Assembly (NCBI GenBank): GCA_026874595.1
Contig: CM049311.1
Coordinates: 39,490,676-39,554,675, forward strand
Length of the DNA stretch: 64,000 bases
Reading direction: 5' to 3'
Source of the DNA: Sipunculus nudus
Lineage: Eukaryota; Annelida; Sipuncula; Golfingiida; Sipunculidae
Positions 36,131 to 47,879 of the stretch are shown here, piece after piece. The translations under genes were made by a program, and so were the position numbers. How positions within the stretch are numbered: the stretch's first letter is position 1; the number at the start of each line of letters is the position of its first letter. A model generated the notes under the pieces. That model was not told the origin of the DNA and ran no database searches. It worked only from the letters and a program-made list of their open reading frames with translations.

Positions 36131-37904
36131 TGGGAGAGCAGAGTGAACAAAGTAGATCCTGACATAGCATTTGTTGTTGTTGCTGGCAGTTTAAGTATGT
36201 ACCTAATACAGGTCTAAGTTCCAATAAGAGACCCTATCATACAGTCTCCAAACTTTTTAAGGGAATGTTTAATTGAGCTTGTAACAGCCTGCTTTGTATT
36301 ACCCCTTTTGCAATGACAGGTCTTATGCTCAGTGTTAAATGCATTCTGATTGTGTCTGTTGGATAGATGGTGCCGATACTGTATATATATAATTATACAT
36401 TTTGAATGATAGTTTATTATATAGTGCAGACACACAAGGCCACTAGGAAATATCCCAATGGGCCAGTGGCATAAAGATTATTTTGATGCTGGCGGGCCAA
36501 TTGTATGAACAAATTTTCTTGCTGTTGGCCAGTGATATTAACTGTTGGTTGCATCCACTCAAATTTTCAGAGCTTTCTACATCCCAGTCTGCCCCTGAAG
36601 TATAATGAACTAAAAATGTATGTTCACCTGTAAATAGCAAGACTGCAACTGGCAAGACATAGTTGTACCAAAGTATGGTCCATAAGGAGCAATACTTAAA
36701 GTCAGCCGTTCACCTGCCTTTTCTATAGAATTTATATGACTGATATAGTACTCTGCATACATATTAATGAAATCTGAAGTAATTCTCACACAGAAAAGTT
36801 CTTATTTGACCTGTGTGATGGATGTATGAATGTTGTAAGTTGTAAGTAATGTGGACAAACACAGCATGTTTGACAAATGAAAAAACAAGTAATCTAAGGT
36901 GGTTGATTGCATAAATGCAGAAGCTGAAGGTCACTAGTGGCAAAACAGCCTTTGCTGAACTCTGGCTTGTCGATCTGGCCACTAGATGTCCTTGTTGAAT
37001 GTGTTTGGATTATTTTGCTTGGCCCCCCACAAGTTATAAACACAAGGACATAAACAAAATGAACAGCTTGGTGTGGTGGGATCAGTGTTTTCGGCATATT
37101 TTGTTATAAAAGGTTCAAGGGAATATCTTTAGTTAAAAGACGTCAGATAACAGAAGGGCCCCTTTAACAGGTGATGCAATATATTAAGTTCAAATGGTGT
37201 CTGTAAATGAGTAGCCTAGTATTATTTGTCATACAGCAGCAGCCTCGGGGATGTGTGCAATTTCAGTGAATACCTGAAAATGCATCCCCTCATAAATACT
37301 TCACATAGAAAGCAGAGTTTTATTGAACATGTGCCATTCATCATGTGAGAGCAAGTTGGGCACAGATTTCTCCAATGGTTAAAGCAAGTCACAGAACTTT
37401 TGATATAATTTATTTATGTGTAGCCTTTTGTATGATAAATGTATATTGTGACAGATAACTGCAACACTCCCTTATTATATATGTGCATCCTCTTTAGGTA
37501 ATGTGAATTAGATTCCTTCTTTCTTATCATTATGGTATTTTTTGAGATGATGCCAAATATGGTTTCTTTTATTTCAGCTGTCTCATAATTCTATTTTATT
37601 TTGTGTCTTGTATATCAGGCTGGTGTCAGTAAACCATTAAGGCTGTAAATAATAACAATACTGGTATCTGATGTAAATATGTTGCTATTATATGAGGCTG
37701 ACACTGGCTGTTACTTCTTAATTGTTTTCTACAGATGTTTTTGTGATGCCATAAGAATAGCCTTTAGGTGCTGACCATTATGTTACCATGTAACCTGGTG
37801 TAGAATGTACATGCACTAGTGTATACAGCATCTTTGGCTGCCTCAGTCTGTCACACTCTTGCCAAGAGGCCAACACCTGTTGGACATAGTTACTGTCTCT
37901 TGCC
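36128..37904. other. Intergenic, nothing recognised
   Basis: No open frame shows a family or paired splice sites; no repeat family found. Confidence 0.55.
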
Positions 37905-37917
37905 TCCTAGACCTCAG

Positions 37918-38424
37918 ACCACAGGTGCTTGATTTGCTATCAGTGTAGATTTTAGTTAATTTTGTTAATTTTCTGGGTCATTTCTTATTACTATTACTTA
38001 TCTGACATTTTCCTAGCTTTTTCACACTATATGGTCTGTTTTATTTTACTTAGTATTTGTGATAGGCAGGCAAGAAGCCCCCGTTGTTAGGTCTGACAGC
38101 CATGGCATAGCAACCAACAACGCACTTTCTGATTGGTTGATATGTAAACTACTGATGGTGACACCGCTGACGTAACAATGGTTCAGCCAACCACGCATGT
38201 ACTTCAAAATTAGCCTGAAACTGATTTGCCATGGCGGCCCGGCCTAACAACAAGGGGCACCTTGCTGCCTAACTCAAATATTAAGTAAATAATATGGAGA
38301 AGGACCATATAGTGCGGAAAATGCTAGAAAAATGTTAGATAAGTAATAGTTATAAAGAAACGACCCAAAAAAAATAACAAATTTAACCAAAATCTACACT
38401 AATAGCAATTTAAGTGCCTGTGCT
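37918..38424. mobile_element. Foldback element with ~190-bp inverted arms
   Basis: 37918-38106 is complementary to 38228-38424 over almost its whole length with substitutions and small indels. Examples are 'cagtgtagattttagttaa' against 'accaaaatctacactaatag', and 'cactatatggtc' against 'gaccatatagtg'. The inner ends both carry GCCATGGC. The loop is about 120 bp. No coding capacity. It is probably a MITE or foldback transposon. Confidence 0.75.
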
Positions 38425-38621
38425 CAGACAGAGTCTGTGATCATTCCACGCTGTTTTGTTAGTCCTGGATTACCAGTCAAAGAAAATAAGAGAGAGAAAA
38501 TGACTAATTCCAAGTCACCATTCATATTTTGAGGAAAATATTCAGAACACTTCATCTGTTGTACTTTGGATATTATTGCCAAATTAATAATAATATACAT
38601 TATTGTATGTGCCTAGGTTTA

Positions 38622-39436
38622 TTAGCTCAGTTGACTTTCAGTCACAATGAGTTATAGCGATCACCCTTTGTCCATCATCCTTCCTTCCATCCATCCAGTT
38701 GTCTGGCCGATCGTCTGTCTGTGAGCAAGGCACAAGTTGTAACCATTGGACTTAAAAACTTATTACTGACCATCCAGGAGATCCTCACAGATCTTCTTGG
38801 AAACCTGAAATGATGTCACTGCAACATATATTCTCTGAGTTAGGCCAAAAAAATAATAGGTATGGTTCTCAGGCACCGCCCGCGTCAATTTTTACCCCCC
38901 CCCGCATCAACAATTTTTATTTTGATTTTTATCTTTCAAGAAGATGAATATTACAATTTATGTAGTGCTTTTCCCTGTTTTGCAAAAAAAAATTGTTATT
39001 TTCATACTTTTCCCTGATCATATGACATTTTTATGGAGACTGATTTCTGAAAAAAAGTACCTGAGAACCATACCTTATTTTTTGTTGGCCTTATGGGGCT
39101 TCGTGTGTGCAGCTCCAGTGTCTCATTAATGCATGTGTGGATTGCCATGATTCTTCTTTTTCTTATTGATCATGGACAGTTTCATCACCTGCTGGTGGTG
39201 CCACCTGTATTTTTTTCTAATTTAAGTATTTTTCTCTGTTTTTGAGACCATCAAATGATAGCGGTGACAACACCAGTCATGATCATTCGGTCTTTGAAGA
39301 ACCCATTTGGTCTTTGGGTCAGCAGGTCAAGATAACATTTTATGTTAATCTCAATTGGGCTTTCAGATGATGTATTTCCTGTTGTGAATGTTAGGTTACA
39401 GAGTCATGCCAGTCAGCTGAGAGTCACTTGTTTGAT
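38622..39436 (+). mobile_element. Family A element carrying a nested MITE
   Basis: Starts TTTATTAGCTCAGTTGACTT with a GTCC/TTCC-rich zone and ends CAGTCAGCTGAGAGTCACTT, GTTTG. A 248-bp MITE (38843-39090) splits the conserved 'gag(c/t)tatggggct' segment. Confidence 0.6.
38843..39090 (-). mobile_element. MITE with GGTATGGTTCTCAGGCA inverted ends, copy 2
   Basis: Reverse orientation relative to 18737-19073 and 90 bp shorter. It is flanked on both sides by TTA. Removing it plus one TTA restores the family A sequence seen at 41230-41245, so TTA is the target duplication. Confidence 0.75.
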
Positions 39437-41055
39437 GTGTACCTTGTAAATGCTGCCAAATTTGCTTAACTTAATAATGCCACATTGATGTGGTGTCAGT
39501 ATTAAGGGTGTATTGTTAGGAACCAGTTTTATCAACCCACTCAGGTTATTTTACTCTGTGTCAAAAGGATGCCTTCAGCATCATAGTTCTGCTGCACTGT
39601 GGTGATGATTTCCCAGCTTTTCTCCTTGGCTTGTCAGGTAAAATTAATGTACACTTGATCAAGCAACATTTATTTTAAACCCTAATAAATATATCAAATC
39701 GCACATTAGACTCCAGTTGAGGTCAAAACTAAAACAGTTCTAATGTAATTCTAATGTAACTTGAGTCCAGATTGGAATTGCAGTGAATTTATCTATCTTC
39801 CAAATTAAATCCTGCTACACTGAGAATTGCAATGAAATTGTTTTTTGTAACCTAAATGTTTTTATTTCTTGCTCTTTTTGTATTTTTGTCATGAGTTGAA
39901 TATATTCCATGGCAATTTGTGATGTCTTTTTCTGGAGGTGAAGGACAGGTTCTTCATTCTCTGTGCTCTGCTATGCATATGTAGCCTGCAGTTTGCTTGG
40001 AATAGTACTTTATCATGTATTTCTATTTGTATATATTTTTAACTTGTCACCTGTTTTACACATATTCAAGCAATCCGAGATGTATGTCAATATTAGATGT
40101 TTATTTGAATAGATAATAAAACTCATGTTCATTAGATAAAGCTATTTAGAAGTGTTTTAAATTATTTTCCTTATAATATATTTATAAATACTAATCTAAG
40201 AGACCATACACAATTACCCTTGATATTATCATTATCATTATGTAAATGGTCAGCTACACATTAACACCTACCGGTAACCATCAGTGCTGCCAATGGTTGA
40301 TGTTGTTAACAAATAATAAAGTGACAATGTCAGCCATTCACATCTCATATTTAATGATTACACTGGCATCATAGCACATGCTAATGTGTAACTGGCCAAT
40401 AATATGTTGTACATATATGTATAATATATAATATCACAGGTAAGTCAGAGATTCATAACATTAACCTAACTAAGGGAGTCCAGGGCTCACCTCAGCCATC
40501 AGATGTTTATTACGATCACCTTTTATGCTGTAGCGTACCTCCATCAAGCAGTTGCTGGAAAATGATCATGTTTCTTGATCAGTTCCAATATTTAATCAAC
40601 TTTTCCTGGTCAAATTTATAGATTTTTCATCAAAATGTGATCATCCCATGTAACATTTGTTTAATACAGAAGATCAATTATAATAAACCATCTTTATGAC
40701 TTTGTTGGCTGATGTAATGATGCATTTTAGATCAGTCGTCAGTGCTTTAAAATATTTGATAACTTGCAATACTTTAAGGTGTAATAAATAATTATTAAAT
40801 CATTCAGTGTTTCAGTGCTATGCTTTAGCAAATCTGTGAGCTTATTCGATGGCTTGGTGTTGTATGTTAAACCCATACTATCTTAAAAACAGCAATCACC
40901 TGTCAAATGTCAGATTGAGCTTATTTTGGGGCCACATGCATCAGCTTACATTTTACAGAGAAAAAGTTTTAAAAATTTTAATCTTTTTCTCCAAAACTGT
41001 CAAGGCAAATTGTCTTATATTTCACAGAAATGATCCTAGAAACAAGCTCTCTCAA
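39437..41055. other. Intergenic with a family B 5' fragment
   Basis: Mostly unrecognised AT-rich DNA. At 40828 'agcaaatctgtgagcttatt' and 'cccatactatcttaaaaaca' match the family B 5' end; this piece runs into the family A element at 41056. No gene seen. Confidence 0.5.
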
Positions 41056-41684
41056 ATTTTAGCTCAGTTGACTGAAAATCAACTGAGGTATAGGTGTGGC
41101 ACATTGTCTGTCTTCCATCTGTCTGGTCGTCCATTAGCAGGGCACAAATCATAACTGCTGAACCAAGAAACATCTGAGGGAGGTCAATAAAAAATCTCTT
41201 TGGAAACCTTAAATAAGGTCACTGTGAACTTTATCCTCAGAGCTATAGGGCTTGTGAGTGTCCTCCAGAATAATTAATATTTTTTAACAAAACCTCCAGT
41301 ATCTTGATAAATAATGCATGGTTGCCATGAATCTTGCCATAATATTGACCATGACTAGTTTTATCAGTTCTCTAAACTTGTGGCTCCACCTATATTTTTT
41401 AAAAATGTTTACGATTTTTTTCTGATTTTGAGAACCTTCAAATGACAGCAAATATGTCAGTTTCTCAGCTGTGGTTTTATCCAGTGTCCTGAAACCTGGT
41501 GTGTTTATTGATTATGATTGGTTTTTCAGGTCCTCAAGACTGGTGGCGCCACCTGTATTTTTTTTCTATTTTTTATGCATATTTTCTTTATTTTGAGACT
41601 GCCAAATTATATTAATACTATCAGATTTGCAACTGTGGTTGCAACTGTGTCCTTAACCTTGTGTTTGTAAGGGCCCTGCTTGAA
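41056..41684 (+). mobile_element. Family A element, 337-bp-core type
   Basis: Starts TTTTAGCTCAGTTGACTGAA. It has a GTC-rich zone, 'aggtcactgtgaactttat', 'cctccagtatcttgataaat' and 'gactggtggcgccacctgta'. It serves as the reference for the copies split by the DIRS-like element and by the MITE. It ends in a family D piece. Confidence 0.6.
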
Positions 41685-43635
41685 TAAGTGGATGCCCTAT
41701 ATTAATCACCCTGTCCGTCTGTCTGTTCCTTTTTCTGTACGTCTGTTAATATTGTTTCCTGATGATAACTTCAGTTTGGATTGACATATGGATTTCAAAC
41801 TTGTCTTATATATGGCTCACCTCTAATCTAAGAACTCTACTGATTTTGGGTTCATGAGGTCACAGGACCCATATGTTTAAAAGGAATTTGGATGCATTTT
41901 AAGCCAAACTTTTCATCCCAAACCTTCCATCTTCCACAAGCCCTTGAAATCACTATTAAAACATGTCCAAATAGCCCCTATATAGCCTCTCACTACCCAC
42001 AGTAATATATAGACATGGTATAAAACAACTGACGGGGGACCCCCGAGAGACCTGCTTTATAAAATATCGATTTCCAACCTACCAACGGCATATAACTAAC
42101 TTATCTCTTACATGCACATAAAATTGAACCAAATGGTTTCGTCTGACACAAAACTAACTCACGTTATGGTTCCTAGCCGCATATAATAGCTATTTAATAA
42201 GGTACAGCAGACACTCTTCAACGGTCTTCCCTTCGAAGACACTAGAACAGGGCTGAGCAGCTTCCAAGCACTCTCCTGGGATTGTTTAACATAGTTGACC
42301 AATAAGAGCGCCGCTGATTGGTGCAGAATGGACGAGAATAACTGCAGAATGACAGGTCAGACCATAGAACAAGCAGACGGGAGAAATTGACAACAACAGA
42401 TGAACAGACGGACAGACTGACACAACCTGGATGAAAGTTGACCAGAAAGTTGAGAAGACCCAGAGGAAGAACTTGAGCCTAAGTTTGTAAAGATAGGACT
42501 AATATTCTCAAAGTTATGACTGATTTATATAATTTAGATGTTTTTCAATGGCCTTGACCTTGGACCTATATTGACCAAAAAAAGGCTTCCAGGACTTTTG
42601 GTTTTAAATCGACCCTGCCAGTTTCAGATTGATCGCTACAACATTTTGGCCAGTAGTGGGGACAAACAAACATACAAACAGACATAAACAATTGACCAAC
42701 ATGCTTGCAAGCAATAAGAAAAGCAACAACTGAATATTAGAAATGCTTTATTTGGATTTTATATTATTAACTGTGTAATTCTGCATATGGTACAAACATT
42801 ACTAGGGACAGCAAAAATTGCCTGAATGTGTAATATACAACAGCACAGAAAGATAGAAAAAAGGACAAACATAAGTTTTACTGACTTTGAGATCATTATG
42901 CACAGCTGACAGGCATGGATGTTTGATAAAGGGGAGAAACTGTCATATAATTTTATCCCTGAAGTACTTGCACTTAACTTTTGATTCACCTCACTTGTGA
43001 TTATTCATACATACATACATATATATATACTGGTAAACTGTCAGCCCTGTATAATTAAACAACATACAATCAAGGACACTGAAGTGACCCCACATGTATG
43101 GTATAGCTAGCACAGCTAGCAATGAACAATATCTGCAGCAAAGCTTGTAACTTGACATCATTAAACATTACATCAACACCTTAAAGGAAAATATATTGGA
43201 GAATACTGCTGGTAAGCTATGGTCATTGTTGAAAGACTGAATGGCCTCAAGATTGTTCTTGGTGGGTAAGTTTACACATTAAAAAATAATAATATATCAG
43301 GAGGGATGTGAATCCTCTGTTCAGGCTGATTGATGGCTTGATAGAATCGTAATCAAACTTCAACTTACATTTAAGTCTCGTTCAGTTTTATAATTTTATC
43401 TCACCATCAATCATGGTCACTTTGGAGTCACACGAGACTTGAAAGATGAGGCCATAAAGTCAGCCAAGATATTATAAAAAGTACAATACACTACAAGTCC
43501 ACTGAAACATTTATTTGTACATAAAGTATCAAAACAAAAATATATATTATGAAAAAACTTAAAAACCAAGTCTGCTATGCTACTTTGCTAGAAAAAGAAT
43601 CCAAACTTATGCTACCAAAATTGAGGTTTGACATG
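41685..43635. other. Family D fragment, then unrecognised intergenic DNA
   Basis: 41685-41880 matches the family D repeat at 16143. The GC-richer 42030-42350 is unlike its neighbours and may be an inserted element without recognisable ends. Nothing codes. Confidence 0.4.
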
Positions 43636-44190
43636 ACAATCTTCATATAAAACGTTGCAAAAGTATGTGCATTAGACCACCCAGCGGTTTTAAGTATACA
43701 GTCAACTGGAGTTCCCAAATGTGAAGCAGCAGAAGTTGCAGCAGATCTTGTGCTATCATATGAACTATGTGCAGTAAAGGTTTAAATATCAATTCCAGCA
43801 CAACTCATGCACGTTTTAATCCACCTTGCCAGTGTATTTGTACCAACTTGCTAATGTGGTTTCAAGTAACTGATCAGTAATTAATCACAGTTTTCTCCAC
43901 ACAGCCATTTGAGTGTTTTATTATACACAATTTTTTCTTTTTAAAACTCTTAAATACTAATGTGCTCTGATGGTAAGATGGTCTTGAGGTCCTTAATAGA
44001 CTTTCTATGTGAAAAGCACAGTCTTCAGTTGTCAAAACCATCCCAGATATCAAATTTTTGGGGAGTGTTTGAATGTATTGTCCTGATAACTAAGCCAGAA
44101 GCATTGTGGTTCTCATGCAAAGTTGTTTTAGGTAAATAGCATCAAGAGTGACAGTCCATGTAGTACTACATGAACATCCCATGTGCTTGT
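43636..44190 (-). pseudogene. Tyrosine recombinase (XerD-like integrase) pseudogene, C-terminal part
   Basis: Reading the - strand from 44190: TVTLDAIYLKQLCMRTTMLL, an internal stop, then SGMVLTTEDCAFHIESLLRT and SYHQSTLVFKSFK. After frame changes come NTLARWIKTCMSCAGIDI, a stop, TFTAHS, STRSAATSAASHLGTPVD and ILKTAGWSNAHTFATFYMK. This matches the phage-type integrase C-terminal fold: the HxxR region, the GW and a terminal FY with the nucleophile tyrosine. Four extra residues (SYDS or similar) split the usual HSTR. Stops and frameshifts make it non-functional. It differs from the DIRS recombinase at 14290 (different sequence around the HxxR), so it comes from another element, perhaps Crypton-like. 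Confidence 0.7.
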
Positions 44191-44527
44191 ATGTTTGGGC
44201 AGCGGAGTCTTGATTTAAAAACACATCTGAGAAAACGAAACACATAGGGTGTTCACCAAATGTTTTGTTTTCTACTTTTGCAACTGTTAAGATTCTCCAA
44301 ACTGTGTTTCACATGCGGCTGGTTCAAGCTGGAGCTCTTATGAGAGATTTGTATGGGAGCTGTACATTATTTTGTTCACCTCTATAGTAATTTTATGTGC
44401 TCAGCTAATGGACATTCAGGTGTTTTTTCCACAACCCTAAAAAATCAAACACTCTTGACCCTGTTTTACATATTAAAGTAGATAACATCAATATTATTAA
44501 TATAGTGCAATATATTTTCAGTCTTAC

Positions 44528-44714
44528 CAGTACAAAACTCTACAACATATTTCTGGGATGGACAATGGAATTCTGGACAAATAATTCCACCAGTGACATA
44601 GCACACATCTAACTTTGTGTGAGCACAGGTCTGGCCTAAGGTGAATACATGTAAAACTAATAGTAAAACTAATAAAGTTAATAGCTTCTCTGATATTGAT
44701 AACAAACTGTGCAT
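44528..44714 (-). CDS. Possible first coding exon of a small secreted or membrane protein
   Basis: From the ATG at 44714 the frame reads MHSLLSISEKLLTLLVLLLV (hydrophobic core, good signal peptide), LHVFTLGQ, then a Cys-rich stretch (TCAHTKLDVCYVTGGIICPE, FHCPSQKYVVEFCTG). A consensus donor (ACTG|GTAAGA) sits at 44528/44527 exactly where the similarity to coding sequence ends. The five cysteines just after the leader suggest an extracellular domain. The second exon was not found within the window. It could be a chance frame or a decayed gene; the family is not recognised. Confidence 0.35.
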
Positions 44715-46069
44715 GTATCTACAAATGATTTAACAGAGGTATTAACCCTACAAACTCTGCATCTGAGGTGGTCAGATGGAGTAAGTCAGCTGATCTAAAA
44801 CAGCAACTGACATGTAACCTGATCACAGATAATGTGCATTCTTTGTCTTGTCAAAATCATGTAAATAATCACAACTGATTTCATGTAAGAAAATAAGACA
44901 TGATGGTTAATATCACAGATAAACTACATATATAAATTACACATTTTATAAATACAAACAATATGTGGATGTAAATATTGGAAATCTCGCTATAAATAGA
45001 CATGCGGCCATAAAAACAGGATTTACGGTATATTGCATTCATATATACAATGTAGGTGGATGGGTTTTCGGTAGATGGTTTTACCTGAGCAGGTAAATAG
45101 GTCAACCAACTGCAACATATTTATATAGAAGAGCCTCCTGGTAAAGACCGGAAATAGACATTCCATGTTAATATAAGAAAAATATGTAAACCATGCTATT
45201 TTTGTACTAAAATTTTGATATGAAACTAGACAGGCAATTTGTTTTAAATGTGTCACATACCATCAGAACAACAGTTCAGTATACCAATACACTGTGATTT
45301 ATGATATGTACAAAAACCATGCAACAGCTATTTTGATATGATTAGAGATTTATGTAACAGCTTGCGACATCAATAACATGAACACATATCAATATTCCAG
45401 ATTCTTAGTTTCCATTATATGCTCATTGAAAAAAATTCTATTCCCATCTGATGCCTGTCCACAGCATTTATTGTTAGAACATTTAAAGCAGTATTTTAAA
45501 CCATTCTTACATGTAAAATATATGCAGGAATGTAAATGGTATGTAAAGATCAATATTCAATGAAAATGAAAGTTCTTGATAAAACATAAATGAAATCTGA
45601 GTATTTGTTGTTATGACAACATGTGCATGAGAGAATACGATGTGTATAAGAAAACAATAACCTGAACCAGTGACCTGAATGCTTGCATAGGAAAGTCGGG
45701 TGTCTGCCTCCTTTCATCATATGAGTATACTGAGTACTGTGAATGAATCTTCACAATATACACATCATGTTCAAATAATATAGTAACTGAAATGGAAAGC
45801 AGGATCAGTGATATCAGATGATAGCCCTGAAATAAAATATACCCTGTTATCCTCAGGAACTGTACCTATAATGGCCTTTACCTACTAAACCTCAACTTGA
45901 CTCATCCCATATTAATTAAAGAACTTTACCCAGTCCAATCTGCCCACACTGTTTACATTAAGGTTACATGTGCAGGGTGTCTTTCTGGGGTTTAATAGCT
46001 GGATATAATATAATATAAACTTATTTATTTTACATGGATTGTACAAATAGTTATTATAACTAATCGTTG
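44715..46069. other. Intergenic, nothing recognised
   Basis: AT-rich with no recognisable coding or repeat structure. Confidence 0.5.
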
Positions 46070-46253
46070 CACTCTCCATGGCTCCGGTGATGGCATTCGG
46101 TAGTCTGCAGAGGTGGAGGAAACCGGAGAACCCAGAGAAAACCACCAGCCTTGGACGGGCAACTACAACCCACTCTCATAGCCACGCCGGGGATCGAACC
46201 CGGGTCGCCAGCGGAGATAGCCAAGCGTTTTACCACTCAGCTGTCCAGGCCCC
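46070..46253 (-). mobile_element. tRNA-derived SINE
   Basis: On the - strand the head (from 46253) has a pol III A box in ACAGCTGAGTGG (46233-46244) and a B box GGTTCGATCCC (46190-46200), followed by a body with 'gtggttttctctgggttctc' and 'cggtttcctccacctctgca'. Spacing of the boxes fits a tRNA-like head. The head does not fold into a full cloverleaf gene. The CTGGGTTCTCCGGTTTCCTC part is a motif I recall from conserved SINE cores of marine animals; that is memory, not a search. Confidence 0.7.
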
Positions 46254-46254
46254 T

Positions 46255-46480
46255 ATGTCTACCCTGTGTCTTTCTGGAGATTGATAGCTGGTTACAACTG
46301 ACTACAACATTCTGAAGATAATTGGCTGGTTATGTCTACCCTGTGTCTTCTGAAGGTAAATAGCTAGTTAAGTCTACCCTGGGTCTTTCTGAAGGTAAAT
46401 AGCTGGTTATGTCTACCTTGTGTCTTTCTGAAGATAATAAGATACTTATGTCTGCCCTCTGTCTTTCTGAAGATTATCTT
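46255..46480. repeat. Minisatellite, ~38-bp units
   Basis: Repeats of 'tagctggttatgtctaccct', 'gtgtctttctgaaggtaaa', five to six diverged units. Confidence 0.75.
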
Positions 46481-47438
46481 TCTGCTGGTGGCAATGCAAA
46501 ACAGTGGTGGCTGGGGCTTCACAACTTCACTGTTCCTCATCATAATGGCTCCTACTTCCACCAAGCTAGAGATTAAATTTGTTCTAAATTCTTTATAACT
46601 GTACAATATCAGACAGGACTATATACCTTTGGTTAAATTTATATAATTTTCTAACATCACCATGGGCAAAATTTTGAGCAGTTGACAGAACCATGCACTG
46701 CATTCCTGGAAAGATATCCAGTGATATCAAGGTCAATTAAAAATACATGTTTACTTTATTTCCATCACTATATTGCATGAGTAATATAAAAAATTCCAAT
46801 ATTGAGGGATCTGAACAGGAATACTGCTGGAGCAAATTTGCAGGCTGGAATCATATATTTTTACTTAAAATATTTTAAAGTAATATGTTGTTAAATGTAT
46901 AAATCATATTTTGTCTCTTTAATGTGGAGCCTTATCTGACACGATAAATCATTTTAAAGAGGCTGTAGCCTGTATGATAGAAAAGCACACAAAACCAGTG
47001 AATATGTAAACAAAGTAAAAATAAAACATCTAACATTCCCTGACATGGTTCTTAATGATGGTGGATCATTATTATTTTATTGGTCTAACCACAGCATTTT
47101 TGCTTTGCCCCTATTACCTATAATTATGCTAATGAACCCCAAAATGCTCGTACATAGAAGGCTTTCCATGCCTATGGTTGCAAGAGCTTTTTATAAGACA
47201 AAGGTGACGTCACAAAGGTCTACAAACATTGTTATAAACAGTTGTTCTATCCTTGTAAAATAAATACAGTTTAAATAAAGGTTATATTAATTTATGTTTA
47301 CTAAAAATAATTAATTCCATAAGGTGTGGAAACTTTCATTAGATCATATCTGATGTTCCAGCAAACCAAGCAGGAATCACACAAGGTCATGACTTGAATA
47401 TATATTGATTTGGTAACATATGAGGCACTGGAATTATT
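46481..47438. other. Intergenic, nothing recognised
   Basis: No gene or repeat family can be supported. Confidence 0.5.
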
Positions 47439-47711
47439 ACCTCTGCCAAGGGGTGGGGGTTATGTTTTGCTGGCATTAGTTTGTTTGTCTTGTAGCAACA
47501 TTTTTCAAAAAGTCATAAACAGATTTTGATGAAATTTTCGGTATAGCTTGGCAATGATGAGGGAACAAATGATTAAATTTTGGGGGTGATCAGAATCATC
47601 ATCTGGATCCAAGAATTTTTTTATGGAAAAAGGGTGCATTTCTGACAGTGCTATATGGGGGTAATGAGTTGCCTTGGCGGAGGTCTGCGCTCTCTGAGTG
47701 CTTTTCTAGTT
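47439..47711 (+). mobile_element. Element with ACCTCTGCCAAGG / CCTTGGCGGAGGT ends
   Basis: The inverted ends lie at 47439-47451 and 47672-47684. The body has 'cagattttgatgaaattttc', 'gattaaattttgggggtgat' and the tail 'tctgcgctctctgagtgctt', 'ttctagtt'. I recognise this as a repeat that recurs in many marine invertebrate and fish genomes; that is from memory. It has no coding capacity and lies 170 bp past the end of the TIR gene's coding sequence. Confidence 0.6.
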
Positions 47712-47879
47712 ACTTGGCAATAATCACATATTTAGCTAGTAGCTTGCTGATGTTTGTATGGAGCTTTTAAACTGGTCCCCTGACTGTTTCCTCTGGAGAA
47801 ACCATCTGCTTATCAGTTGGATATAATTTGCCATGTATATGGATAACCCCCATTTTCCTGCCAACAAGTTTTCATGGAC

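Noticed and set aside
42759-42989. A hydrophobic frame on the - strand as second exon for the signal-peptide exon at 44528
   Set aside because: No acceptor in the required phase, and its Cys pattern does not extend the first exon convincingly.
46182-46253. A tRNA gene on the - strand
   Set aside because: A and B boxes are present but the sequence does not form a full cloverleaf and it is followed by a SINE body.
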